64,000 bases of DNA from Halorussus sp. MSC15.2. GTDB taxonomy: Archaea; Halobacteriota; Halobacteria; Halobacteriales; Haladaptataceae. The position numbers were made by a program, and so were the translations under genes. Each line of letters begins with the position of its first letter. Within the stretch, counting starts at the first letter, position 1. A model generated the notes under the pieces. It did no database searches. It was not told where the DNA came from and saw only the letters and a program-made list of their open reading frames with translations. Location of the stretch: NCBI RefSeq assembly GCF_010747475.1, contig NZ_VSLZ01000002.1, positions 248,001 through 312,000 on the forward strand, in the 5' to 3' direction. Below are positions 56,453 to 64,000 of this stretch, piece after piece.

Positions 56453-58120
56453 TTATCCCTCCCTGAACTCGACGCCCTTGCCGCCCCGCGGATGTTCCCA
56501 GTCGGTGTCGGCGACCACGGCGCAGGTACCGCACTCGACGCACGGTTGGGTGTCGAGACTGACGCGTTTCTCCTCGTTCCCGTTGGTTTTGACCGTCTCT
56601 TCGCGGTAGCATCCGCCGCCGAAGTCCGCCGCGCTGACCGGGCAGGCGTGCACCGCCGCTCCGCTGGCCGCCATCGAGTCGTCCCGGAGTTCGATGTGGG
56701 GGTTACCCACGTCGGTGTCGTAGGTCAGGTCGCCGATGCGCGCGGCGAGGTCCTTCGGTTCGTAGTCGGCCTCGCCGGAGACGCGCTCGCCGAGTTCCTC
56801 GGCGATGACGGTCGGAAGGGTGACGTAGGGCGTCCGGGTGTCGGGCACGACTTGGGAGAGCGTCGGCGATGAGTAGAGTTTCTCCAGCGTCCCGCCGAAC
56901 AGCGAGACGGCGGTCCGGCCGACCGACGAGGTGAGTATCGAGTCGGTCAGGTCCGTCACCGGTTCGCGCTCGCCGAGCGCGCTGGCGACCCGGTACCCCT
57001 TCGGCCGGAGTTTGCCCATCACGCCCTCGTCGCGGAGTTTCCGCTCGTATAGGTCGCCCGCCTTCTCCGGACTCCCCCGCAACTTGGCCTCGGCGAAGGC
57101 CTCGCCCGCCAGCGCACCCGCGGTGACCGCGTGGTTCATCCCCTTGATGATGGGGCCTTGGGCCTGCATCTGCCCGGCGGCGTCGCCGACGACGAGGAGG
57201 CGACCGCGGTGGGGCGCGGGGTGGGCGGCCTTCTTCGAGTCTGGGACGAGTTTCGCGCTGTACTCCACCTCGTCGTAGTGGCCCTCCAACCAGTCGGCCA
57301 TCAGGGGATGGGTGAGCAGGTTGTCGAGCAGTCGGTGGGGGTCGGCCTCCTCCGCGACGATGCTGTCGAGGTGGAACACCGACCCGACCGACAGCGAGTC
57401 CTCGTTGGTGTAGACGAACCCGCCGCCGCGGACGTCCTCGAACAGGTCGCCCGAGAAGAGGTGGGCCTCGCCCTCGTCCGGACCGACGCCGAACCGGTCG
57501 GCGATGACGTCCTCCGGCACGTCCACGACCGCCTTGACGCCTTGGAACCACTCCTCGGGGTCCTCCCAGTCCATCAGGCCCGCGTCGCGGGCGAGTTCGG
57601 AGTTCACGCCGTCGGCCGCGACCACGATGTCGGCCCGGATGGGGTCAAGTTCGTCGCAAGTCACGCCCGCGATTTCGCCCTCCTCGCGGAGCAGACCGTT
57701 GACGCGCACGTCCGTCAGGAGACCGCCGCCAGTCTCGCTCGCCATCTCGTGGACCCGGTCGGCAACCCACGAGTCCATCTTCCGGCGAAGCACGGCGTCG
57801 GACCACTCGGTGTCGTGTTCGTGGAGGTCGGTGATGTCGAAGGTCTTGACCTTCTGGCCCGCCACGTTGTGGAGGTAGTAGTCGGTGACCGGGCGCTCCG
57901 TGGCTTCCTCGCGGAAGTCCGGGAACAGGCCGTCTATCGTGTAGGGCGCGGACTCCTCGGCGTAGACGAGGCCGCCGGTCACGTTCTTCGACCCGGCTTC
58001 GACCCCGCGTTCGAGCACGAGGGTCTCCACGTCGTTGCGCGCCAGTACCGCCGCCGCCGCGGCCCCGCCGGGTCCGGCCCCGACGACGACCGCCTCGTAG
58101 TGTTCGTAGTCGTCAGTCAT
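56453..58120 (-). CDS. ETF:quinone oxidoreductase-like flavoprotein with fused ferredoxin domain (FixC-FixX)
   Basis: A 555-residue protein. The FAD motif VVVGAGPGGAAAAAVLA lies at residues 11-27, VLERG follows, and VVAADGVNSELARDAG and LVVGDAAGQMQAQG complete the fold. The C-terminal 80 residues carry cysteines in HACPVSAADFGGGC and QPCVECGTC, consistent with an iron-sulfur domain fused as in FixX. It would take electrons from EtfAB and pass them to the quinone pool. It starts 8 bases inside the etfA stop, so it is the third gene of etfB-etfA-fixCX. Confidence 0.9.
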   Translation of the reverse strand: MTDDYEHYEAVVVGAGPGGAAAAAVLARNDVETLVLERGVEAGSKNVTGGLVYAEESAPYTIDGLFPDFREEATERPVTDYYLHNVAGQKVKTFDITDLHEHDTEWSDAVLRRKMDSWVADRVHEMASETGGGLLTDVRVNGLLREEGEIAGVTCDELDPIRADIVVAADGVNSELARDAGLMDWEDPEEWFQGVKAVVDVPEDVIADRFGVGPDEGEAHLFSGDLFEDVRGGGFVYTNEDSLSVGSVFHLDSIVAEEADPHRLLDNLLTHPLMADWLEGHYDEVEYSAKLVPDSKKAAHPAPHRGRLLVVGDAAGQMQAQGPIIKGMNHAVTAGALAGEAFAEAKLRGSPEKAGDLYERKLRDEGVMGKLRPKGYRVASALGEREPVTDLTDSILTSSVGRTAVSLFGGTLEKLYSSPTLSQVVPDTRTPYVTLPTVIAEELGERVSGEADYEPKDLAARIGDLTYDTDVGNPHIELRDDSMAASGAAVHACPVSAADFGGGCYREETVKTNGNEEKRVSLDTQPCVECGTCAVVADTDWEHPRGGKGVEFREG

Positions 58121-59695
58121 CGCTCGCCTCCGCTTTCGTCGTCAGTTCGCCCGCCTCGACGGATTCGGTGAGGCGGGGAAGCACCTCGAACAGGTCGCCC
58201 TCGACGAAGTAGTCGCTGAAGTCCCGGATGCGGGCGTCGGGGTCGGTGTTGATGGCGATTATCGTGTCGGACTCGTCCATCCCGACCTTGTGCTGGACCG
58301 CCCCGGAGATGCCCGCGGCGACGTAGAGGGTCGGTTCGACCACCTGCCCGGTCTCGCCTATCTGGCGCTCCTCGGCCACGTAGTCGGCGACGTGGCGTCC
58401 ACGTCGTAGGAGGCCGTGACCACGCCCCGCGAGAGTCCGAGCGCGGCGTCGTCGAAGGCGTCCACGAGGTCCAATCCCAGTTCGATGCCCCTCGTCGGGT
58501 CGTCGCCGATGCCGCGGCCGAGCGCCACGACGACCTCGTGGCCGGTCAAATCGACGCCCTCGTCGAGGCGGTCGAACTCGGTCACGTCCACCCGGAACCA
58601 GTCGTCGGGCAGGTCGAGGTCGTGTTCGATTACCTCGCCCCCGCGCTCGTAGTCGGGGTCGATGGGGTCGAAGCTCCCCGGAATCACCGAACAGCCCTGC
58701 GGGTGGAACTCCCGGCCGGGGTTGTCCAGACACAGAATCGTGGAGTACTCGAACCCCGAGAAGTCGGGGCGCTTCATGTGAAGCACGCGGTCGAACTCCA
58801 CCTTCTCGCCGGGTTCGCCCGTCTTCACGGGGTTGGAGACGAGTTCCTCCTCGATGGTCAGCCCCGAGCAGTCGCTGGCGAGGCCGGAGTCGAGTTCGCC
58901 CTGCACCTGCGCCGAGAGGTCCCGACCGTTGTTGGTCGCCGGGAACAGGAAGTAACGGGGCTTGTCGTAGTCGCGCCACTCCGCCGTGGGTTCAGTGCCG
59001 GGGTCGCCGGTCTCCCAGTTCGGCGGGTCCGCGCCGCCCCTCGCCATGTCGGCGACGATTTCGGTGTACGGTTTGTGGCGGAACCGCTCCAGTCGGTCGT
59101 CCTCGTGGTAAATCGCCACGTCCGCGCCGTAGGCGACGACTTCGTCGGTGAGGTCGGCGACCGTCTCGTCGCCGACGAGGACGCCGACCACGCGCTCGGT
59201 CTCGTACTCCTCGTTGTAGGTGTCCATCAGGTCGCGGGCCTTCCCGAGCATCTCCTTGGACACGTCGAGGAGTTGCCCGCCCTGCGTCTCGCAGTAGACC
59301 CACATGTCGCGGTAGTCGCCGCCCTTCAGCGCCCGGACGTGCTTCTTGTCGCGAGTCCGGTTTTCGACCTCGTAACTGACTTCCGCCTCGCTCTCACCTT
59401 CCGGTTCCTCGCTACCCGTCGCTTCCTCGGGGGCGTCCGTGCCGCCCTCTGCCGCGTACTCCTCCTCGTGGTCGGTGTCGGCCGGTTCGACTCCGGTCTC
59501 CTCCTCCAGTCGGTCGATGCGGCGCTGGATTGCCTCTCTGGCGGTCTTGCGGTCCTTTCCCTCCCGCTCGGCCGCCAGCACGGCGTCGAGTTCCGAGGGG
59601 TTCTCGACCGCCGCGAGTTCGTCCTTCAGTTCGTCCACCGTGAACTCGGTCGGGTCGAGGTCCGCGTCGGTGTCGTCGTTCGCGTCGTCGGGCAC
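58113..59695 (-). pseudogene. etfA: Electron transfer flavoprotein alpha subunit, frameshifted
   Basis: The frame from 59695 encodes an N-terminal acidic region and an ETF alpha domain (EVSYEVENRTRDKKH; YCETQGGQLLDVSKEMLGKA; LFPATNNGRDLSAQVQGEL) up to LSRGVVTASYDVD near 58400, then turns into nonsense and stops at 58358. The frame one base earlier restores HVADYVAEERQIGETGQVVEP and YVAAGISGAVQHKVGM, the FAD-binding ending, to the stop at 58113. One lost base at about 58391-58402 explains this. The full protein would be about 527 residues against about 320 in typical EtfA, owing to the N-terminal extension of about 120-150 residues. The intact neighbours suggest an assembly error. Confidence 0.85.
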
Positions 59696-59697
59696 GG

Positions 59698-60549
59698 TCA
59701 GTCACCTCCCGCGAGGGGTCGCATCTCCTCGACGACCTCCTCCATGGCCGCCTCGTCGCCGGGTTCGACCATCGTCGCCTCGCGCTCGGAGGGAGCCTTC
59801 GGAATCGGGTCCACGCCCGAGACGATGGTGGGCGACCCGTCGAGTCCGATGAAGTCCGGGTCGAGGTCGAGGTCCTCGGCGCTCCACGTCGTGAGGTGGT
59901 CCTCGTACTCCTCGACGCGCTCCTCGGTCTCGGCCTTCAGTCGCTTGTGCCGGAGTCGATGCTCGGCCCGCCGGTAGGACGGTTCGAACTCGGGGTCGGT
60001 CACGACGAACGCGGGCAGGGGAGCCTCGACGGTCTCTATCTCGTCCACGTCGCCCTCCACGAGTCGCTTCGCGCGGAGTCGCCCCGCCGCCTCGTCTATC
60101 TCCACGGAGATGACGTGGGTCACGATGGGCCGGTCGAGACACCAACTCGTCTGGGGGCCGGTCTGGCCGGTCTCGCCGTCCGCGGTCTTGAACCCCGCGA
60201 ACACGAGGTCCGGTTCGGTCTCCATCTTCTCGATGCCCGCCGAGAGGGTGATGGACGTGGACCACGTGTCGGCCGCGGCCATCTCGCGGTCCGACAGCAG
60301 GTAGAGGTCGTCTGCGTACACGCCCATCGCCTCCTCCAGTACGCTCTCGTAACCCGGTGGTCCCATGCTCATCACGCTCACGGTCCCGCCGCGCTTGACC
60401 TTGGTCTGGAGCGCGGCCTCCAGCGCGAACTCGTCGTTGGGGTTCATCACCGTGGGGGTCGCGCCGCGTTCGAGGTGGCCGTCTTCGTCGAACGACACCT
60501 GTCCCTCTCGGAAGTCGGGGACGCCTTTCGTCAACACTACCGAGTGCAT
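59698..60549 (-). CDS. etfB: Electron transfer flavoprotein beta subunit
   Basis: A 283-residue EtfB/FixA protein. The first strand is MHSVVLTKGVPDFREGQVSF, then MNPNDEFALEAALQTK, VSVMSMGPPGYESVL and LVFAGFKTADGETGQTGPQ, the AMP/FAD-contact loop of the family. It pairs with EtfA to carry electrons from acyl-CoA or other dehydrogenases. First gene of the operon; the stop is 2 bases before etfA. The ATG at 60549 has a good ribosome-binding site (AGGTGG) about 10 bases before it, and a promoter with an inverted repeat upstream. Confidence 0.93.
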   Translation of the reverse strand: MHSVVLTKGVPDFREGQVSFDEDGHLERGATPTVMNPNDEFALEAALQTKVKRGGTVSVMSMGPPGYESVLEEAMGVYADDLYLLSDREMAAADTWSTSITLSAGIEKMETEPDLVFAGFKTADGETGQTGPQTSWCLDRPIVTHVISVEIDEAAGRLRAKRLVEGDVDEIETVEAPLPAFVVTDPEFEPSYRRAEHRLRHKRLKAETEERVEEYEDHLTTWSAEDLDLDPDFIGLDGSPTIVSGVDPIPKAPSEREATMVEPGDEAAMEEVVEEMRPLAGGD

Positions 60550-60582
60550 TGACACCACCTGACGCGAGTGAGTCTCTCTCCC

Positions 60583-60623
60583 ATGTTCCGTGGGACATTT
60601 CACCCTCAATGTTTATTACATTA
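60583..60623 (-). promoter_or_regulatory. Promoter and possible operator of the etfB-etfA-fixCX operon
   Basis: On the minus strand the TATA-like TAATGTAATAAAC (60611-60623) is followed by ATGTCCCACGGAACAT (60583-60598). This is an inverted repeat with arms ATGTnCC and GGnACAT. It overlaps the predicted start of transcription (near 60591), a place where a bound regulator would block it. The start codon is 34 bases further, so this gene has a leader with a Shine-Dalgarno sequence. Confidence 0.5.
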
Positions 60624-60803
60624 TCCCCGACAGTGTCGGTGGCCGTCCCAACGCGAAGACGAAAATGAACCCGAACGACGAGCGACGCTGCCGCGGGATT
60701 CGTCTCGGTAACAGAACTATGCCTTCGACAGACTGGGCTATCGGCGTCTGATTTTACACGATTCGCGAAGGCCCTCGCGCTCTCCCCCAACTCGGACGGA
60801 GAA

Positions 60804-62075
60804 TCACTCGTCGGTCTCGAAGTCGAACTCGGCGGCGTCTACGCTCTCGCCGTCGGAATTAGCCTCGCTCTCCGCATCGACCGCTCTCGCAGAATCGGGT
60901 TCCTCCTCGGAGACGTTCTCTACATCCGAGTCGTCTCCGCGTTCGTCGGGTTCAGAACGGGTCTCGGTCCTGTCGGAGTCCTCGGGTTCGTTGGGGCTTT
61001 CGGGTCCATCGAGGTCCTCGGTCTCATCGGTAACGGCGTTCTCAGCCGTCTCTGTCGTATTCGTTTCGTCAGTATCGACCGTCTCTGCCCCGTCAATCTC
61101 GTCGGGACCCTCGCTCGTGTCAGAACTCCCGTCGTCGCCGTCACGGTGGCCGTCGTTCGAGATATCGTCGGTTCCCGGGCGGTCGCCGTGAAATCGCTTT
61201 CTGCCGCCGTCGCCGTCGGCGGCGATTCGCTCGTGGGTTCCGCCCTGCACCATGGACATCTGCCCGCTGGCGCGCATCGTTCCGTCTACTATCGCGCCGT
61301 CGTGGAAGTGGAGGTCCTCGCAGGAGACGTCGCCCCGAATCTCCACGTCGTCAGCGAGTTCGACCGTCCCGTTTCGGGTGGTCACGTCCCCGTGGATAAC
61401 CGTCCCCTCGGCGACCGAGATGTCGCCTCGCGCTCGCAGACTGCCGAACACGTCGTTGCGCTTCCCGACCTCGATGGACTCCGCGCGGATGTTGCCGTGG
61501 AGTCGGCAGTCGTCGCCGATGGTCGCCGGCGTCGAGACGCGCCACGAGTCGTCGCTGACGTGGCCGTTTCGCGGGACGACGACGGGTTCTGCCTCGACCT
61601 CCTCGTTCTCGAGCAGTTCGGACATGACCTCTTCGGCGGCCTCCTCCTCGCCGATTCGGAGGAGTTGCTGGAGGTAGACGAAGACGAACACGATGGTCGG
61701 CATGGGGTTGCGGATGACTATCCACCCGTTCGCCTCGAACCCCTCCTCGATGTCCACGTCGTCGCCGATGTCGAGGTCGCCACTCACCATCAGGCGACCG
61801 CCGATGTGGACGCGTTCGCCGAGGTAGGCGTCGCGTCCGACGAGGACGTTGTCTTCGATGTCCGACCACATGTCGAGGCGGCAGTCGGCTTCGGCCTCGA
61901 TGTGGCCGCCGAACTGCACGCGCTCGCCCGCGATGACGTTGTGACCGCGGACGCCGAACTCGACCGTACTTTGACCGCCGACGATGATGTCGCCGTCGGT
62001 CACGAGGTCGTGTTCCTCGACGGTGGTTCCGTCCGGAATCGAGAGTTCGTCCAACGGGTCCGAACCAAGCGGCAC
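60804..62075 (-). CDS. Bactofilin-like polymer-forming protein with acidic tail
   Basis: A 423-residue protein from a GTG start. Two beta-solenoid halves contain repeated short strands with hydrophobic/Gly patterns: GDIIVGGQSTVEFGVRG, NVIAGERVQFGGHIEAEADC, GGRLMVSGDLDIGDDVDIEEG, and later GNIRAESIEVGKRNDVFG, GSLRARGDISVAEGTVIHG, GDVTTRNGTVELADDVEIRG. A hydrophobic segment lies between them (MPTIVFVFVYLQQLLRIG). The last 150 residues are very acidic and disordered. The fold fits bactofilin/polymer-forming cytoskeletal proteins and halofilins of haloarchaea, which shape the cell. TATA TTTATTAG at 62096-62103 suggests a leaderless message. Confidence 0.78.
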   Translation of the reverse strand: MPLGSDPLDELSIPDGTTVEEHDLVTDGDIIVGGQSTVEFGVRGHNVIAGERVQFGGHIEAEADCRLDMWSDIEDNVLVGRDAYLGERVHIGGRLMVSGDLDIGDDVDIEEGFEANGWIVIRNPMPTIVFVFVYLQQLLRIGEEEAAEEVMSELLENEEVEAEPVVVPRNGHVSDDSWRVSTPATIGDDCRLHGNIRAESIEVGKRNDVFGSLRARGDISVAEGTVIHGDVTTRNGTVELADDVEIRGDVSCEDLHFHDGAIVDGTMRASGQMSMVQGGTHERIAADGDGGRKRFHGDRPGTDDISNDGHRDGDDGSSDTSEGPDEIDGAETVDTDETNTTETAENAVTDETEDLDGPESPNEPEDSDRTETRSEPDERGDDSDVENVSEEEPDSARAVDAESEANSDGESVDAAEFDFETDE

Positions 62076-62189
62076 ATCGGGGCGTACCGATTCAACCCTA
62101 ATAAACGTCCGTCAGACAACTGACCGAAATCCGACAGTATCCGGGGGAGTTCTGATGGGTTTTTAAATGGCGCGGTCAAACGCGGGGGT

Positions 62190-62387
62190 ATGACGACGCT
62201 CGCATTCGACGAGGACGGCGTGGACGTGGTGTACGAGGGGACGGAGTTCCGACTCTCGAAGGACCTCATCGAGGGAGCGACCGGCAAGTCCTACTTCGAC
62301 GTGACCGACCACGAGGTACTCAAAATCGTCGAGAAGAACCCGGACCTGTCCGGTCAAGCCCGCCGCATCGGCGATATCATCAGGTAG
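62190..62387 (+). CDS. Small haloarchaeal protein (DUF5800-like)
   Basis: A 65-residue acidic protein, with LAFDEDGVDVVYEGTEFRLS and then DLIEGATGKSYFDVTDHEVL. It looks like the small DUF5800 family restricted to haloarchaea. The ATG at 62190 is about 27 bases from TATA TTTTTAAA at 62159-62166, so the message is leaderless. It diverges from the bactofilin-like gene. The function is not known. Confidence 0.75.
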   Translation: MTTLAFDEDGVDVVYEGTEFRLSKDLIEGATGKSYFDVTDHEVLKIVEKNPDLSGQARRIGDIIR

Positions 62388-62533
62388 CGCGGTCTCCCAC
62401 TCGGGAACCCGGTCGGTCCAAGCCCTCGAATCGGGAGTTCCGCCGTCTCGAATCGGAACGGCTCGCCGCCGCAAGCGGGTCGCCTGCGACGCTATCAGGT
62501 AGCATTAAGGCGCAGGCGTCCCTCGGACCGACC

Positions 62534-62671
62534 ATGAACCTGCCCGCCGACTTCGACCACCCCTCGTGGCTCACCGCGTTCGGAACGCTCGCCGGATACG
62601 GCGCGATTCTGCTGGCGATGTTCGTCGTCCTGTTCCTGCTGCCCTACGCCGTGTTCGTGGCGCTCGGGTGA
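62534..62671 (+). CDS. Small single-pass membrane protein (45 residues)
   Basis: The frame encodes MNLPADFDHPSWLTAFGTLA, then a long hydrophobic segment (YGAILLAMFVVLFLLPYAVF) and ends VALG. A TATA-like GCATTAAGG lies at 62502-62510, about 28 bases before the ATG, consistent with a leaderless message. Codon choice (GC-rich third positions) agrees with neighbouring genes. It is the type of tiny hydrophobic protein commonly overlooked in annotation. Function unknown. Confidence 0.68.
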   Translation: MNLPADFDHPSWLTAFGTLAGYGAILLAMFVVLFLLPYAVFVALG

Positions 62672-62973
62672 GGGTCGGCCGCGACCGCCGACGAGCACGG
62701 GTCTGAACGAATACGTCGTGCGGACCGTTCTCCGTGCGGGGTGGAACTCGTCGTAACCCTCACGGTAGATGGGGGACGGTTTTTCTCGTGACGGAAAGCG
62801 CGTGGCAACGCGATTCCCTCTCTGCTCTCGACGGGGCGGCCACTCTGCACGGAACTGCGACGTGTTGGTCGTATTTGCCGAGGTCTGTTCGACCGACAGA
62901 CATAACATCGGAAACTAGAAGGTTCGAGTAGGATGTCACGACGAGACACGACACACTCGGGGAGGGAATCCCC
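62672..62973. other. 302-base region between the small membrane protein and the BASS transporter
   Basis: No convincing gene of normal size was seen. The stretch holds an AT-richer part at about 62870-62930 (ACATAACATCGG) that may include the promoter of the transporter. A 14-codon frame at 62933-62977 (MSRRDTTHSGRESP) starts with ATG and ends in a TGA that overlaps the GTG start of the transporter by two bases. This may be a leader peptide or chance. Confidence 0.35.
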
Positions 62974-63960
62974 GTGAGCGCTCTCGACACCGTTCGCCGC
63001 GTCAGTGATTTCGCGAATCGGTACTTCGTGGTCTGGGTGTTGGCGGCCTCCGGTGTAGCGCTGGCCGTCCCGTCGGCGTTCACGTGGATAGAACCGTACA
63101 TCACGCCGCTTCTGGGCGTCATCATGCTCGGGATGGGGCTGACGCTCCAACCCGACGACTTCCGGCGGTTGGTCGAACAACCGCGAGACGTCGCTATCGG
63201 GGCGGTCACGCAGTGGGTCGTCATGCCCGTGGCGGCGTACGCACTCACCGTCGCGCTGTCGCTGCCGACCGAACTCGCCATCGGCGTCGTTCTCGTCGGG
63301 GCCGCGCCGGGCGGCACCGCCTCGAACGTGATGACGTATCTCGGCAAGGGCGACGTGGCGCTCTCGGTCGCCATCACCACCGTGACCACGCTCGCCGCGC
63401 CCATCGTCATGCCGGCGTGGGTGGTCTTCCTCGCGGGCGAGCAGTTGAACGTCACCTTCGCACAGATGTTCTCCAGCATCGTGCAGGTGGTGTTCCTGCC
63501 GGTCGTCGCCGGGTTCGCGCTCCGGTACGTCCTCGACCGGGAGGCACCCGATATCGCCGAGGCCGGTCTCGACGTGTTCCCGGCGGTCAGCGTCGTCGCC
63601 ATCGTGGCCATCGTCGCGGCGGTCGTGGGTCTGAGCAAGGCGACCATCCTCACCGCGGGCGCGGCGGTCGCGGTGGCGGTGGTCGCGCACAACGCTATCG
63701 GTCTCGGTACCGGTTACGGCGTGGGACGGCTTACCGGGATGTCGGAGGACCGCACACGGACCTGCGCGTTCGAGGTCGGTCTCCAGAACAGCGGTCTCGC
63801 CGTGGCACTGGCGACTTCGTTCTTCTCGCCCGCCGCGGCGCTCCCGCCAGCGCTGTTCAGCGTCTGGCACAACGTGACCGGTCCGGCGCTGGCCTCGTAC
63901 TTCTCGCGCAACGAACCGGCGTCGAACGAGTCTGTCGCCCGCGTCCCGGGCGACGACTGA
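62974..63960 (+). CDS. Bile acid:sodium symporter (BASS) family transporter
   Basis: A 328-residue membrane protein with about nine to ten helices. Characteristic stretches are TPLLGVIMLGMGLTLQPDDF, GVVLVGAAPGGTASNVMTYL and CAFEVGLQNSGLAVALATSF (the GLQNSGLA crossover region). These match bacterial and archaeal BASS proteins, which co-transport organic anions with Na+. The GTG start has a clear ribosome-binding site (GGAGGG) 6 bases before it. The substrate could be pyruvate, pantoate or other acids. Confidence 0.9.
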   Translation: MSALDTVRRVSDFANRYFVVWVLAASGVALAVPSAFTWIEPYITPLLGVIMLGMGLTLQPDDFRRLVEQPRDVAIGAVTQWVVMPVAAYALTVALSLPTELAIGVVLVGAAPGGTASNVMTYLGKGDVALSVAITTVTTLAAPIVMPAWVVFLAGEQLNVTFAQMFSSIVQVVFLPVVAGFALRYVLDREAPDIAEAGLDVFPAVSVVAIVAIVAAVVGLSKATILTAGAAVAVAVVAHNAIGLGTGYGVGRLTGMSEDRTRTCAFEVGLQNSGLAVALATSFFSPAAALPPALFSVWHNVTGPALASYFSRNEPASNESVARVPGDD

Positions 63961-64000
63961 CCCTCGCGGTCAAGACGCTTCTCGACGGTCGCGGTCACGT

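Noticed and set aside
62644-63870. 408-codon minus-strand open frame
   Set aside because: Antisense to the BASS transporter; rich in Arg/His/Asp with no recognisable motif.

Overview
The window is chromosomal DNA of a halophilic archaeon (class Halobacteria). The DNA is GC-rich, the predicted proteins are strongly acidic, many secreted proteins carry twin-arginine signals, and many genes start within a few bases of the transcription start expected from an archaeal TATA box about 25-30 bases upstream. Marker genes agree: archaeal topoisomerase VI, a proteasome beta subunit, an ATP-dependent DNA ligase, a UPF0212 (DUF555) protein, dodecin and several families seen mainly in haloarchaea. The genus cannot be fixed from the sequence alone. 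I found no rRNA, tRNA, CRISPR array, insertion sequence or prophage.

Layout. 1-8.5 kb: the end of a PQQ-type beta-propeller/PKD gene with a broken frame, an NDH-2-like flavoprotein, an Rrf2-like regulator with an inverted repeat in its promoter, a sugar-nucleotide epimerase, arginase, a small membrane protein, a HAD hydrolase and a large Tat-exported beta-helix/lectin-like protein. 8.7-15.1 kb: gyrA and gyrB, an MscS channel and a secreted protein very rich in N-glycosylation sequons. 15.3-19.3 kb: a split ABC importer of the NMT1/ThiY type, with binding protein plus permease on one strand and ATPase plus second permease on the other. 19.6-25.1 kb: a membrane protein, a cysteine-containing exported protein and top6B-top6A. 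25.2-31.3 kb: mostly uncharacterised or enzyme singletons (zinc ribbon, hydrolases, methyltransferase, cation exchanger). 31.3-39.5 kb: a repeat-like intergenic tract, DNA ligase, then a tightly packed forward array of three membrane proteins, a glutamate-cysteine-ligase-like enzyme, a second frame-broken beta-propeller and another membrane protein.

39.6-48.5 kb: proteasome beta subunit, a 55-residue small protein, a UPF0212 protein, an XRE-CBS regulator with a palindrome in its promoter, an exported M23 peptidase, an aminotransferase, a frame-broken UbiA-type prenyltransferase, and two tandem paralogous exported proteins that each have the same palindrome at the same distance upstream. 48.5-56.4 kb: epoxide-hydrolase-like enzyme, YchF ATPase, dodecin, PhoX-type phosphatase, a helix-turn-helix/acetyltransferase fusion and a DUF2267 protein. 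56.4-60.6 kb: an electron-transfer-flavoprotein operon (etfB, etfA, fixCX-like quinone oxidoreductase), with etfA broken by one frameshift. 60.8-64 kb: a bactofilin-like protein, two very small proteins and a BASS-family transporter.

Two themes deserve attention. Inverted repeats sit at or beside core promoters of two regulators, the etf operon and the tandem paralogs, suggesting local regulons. Four genes are each interrupted by a net one-base loss, which looks more like assembly error than biology but must be settled before calling them dead.
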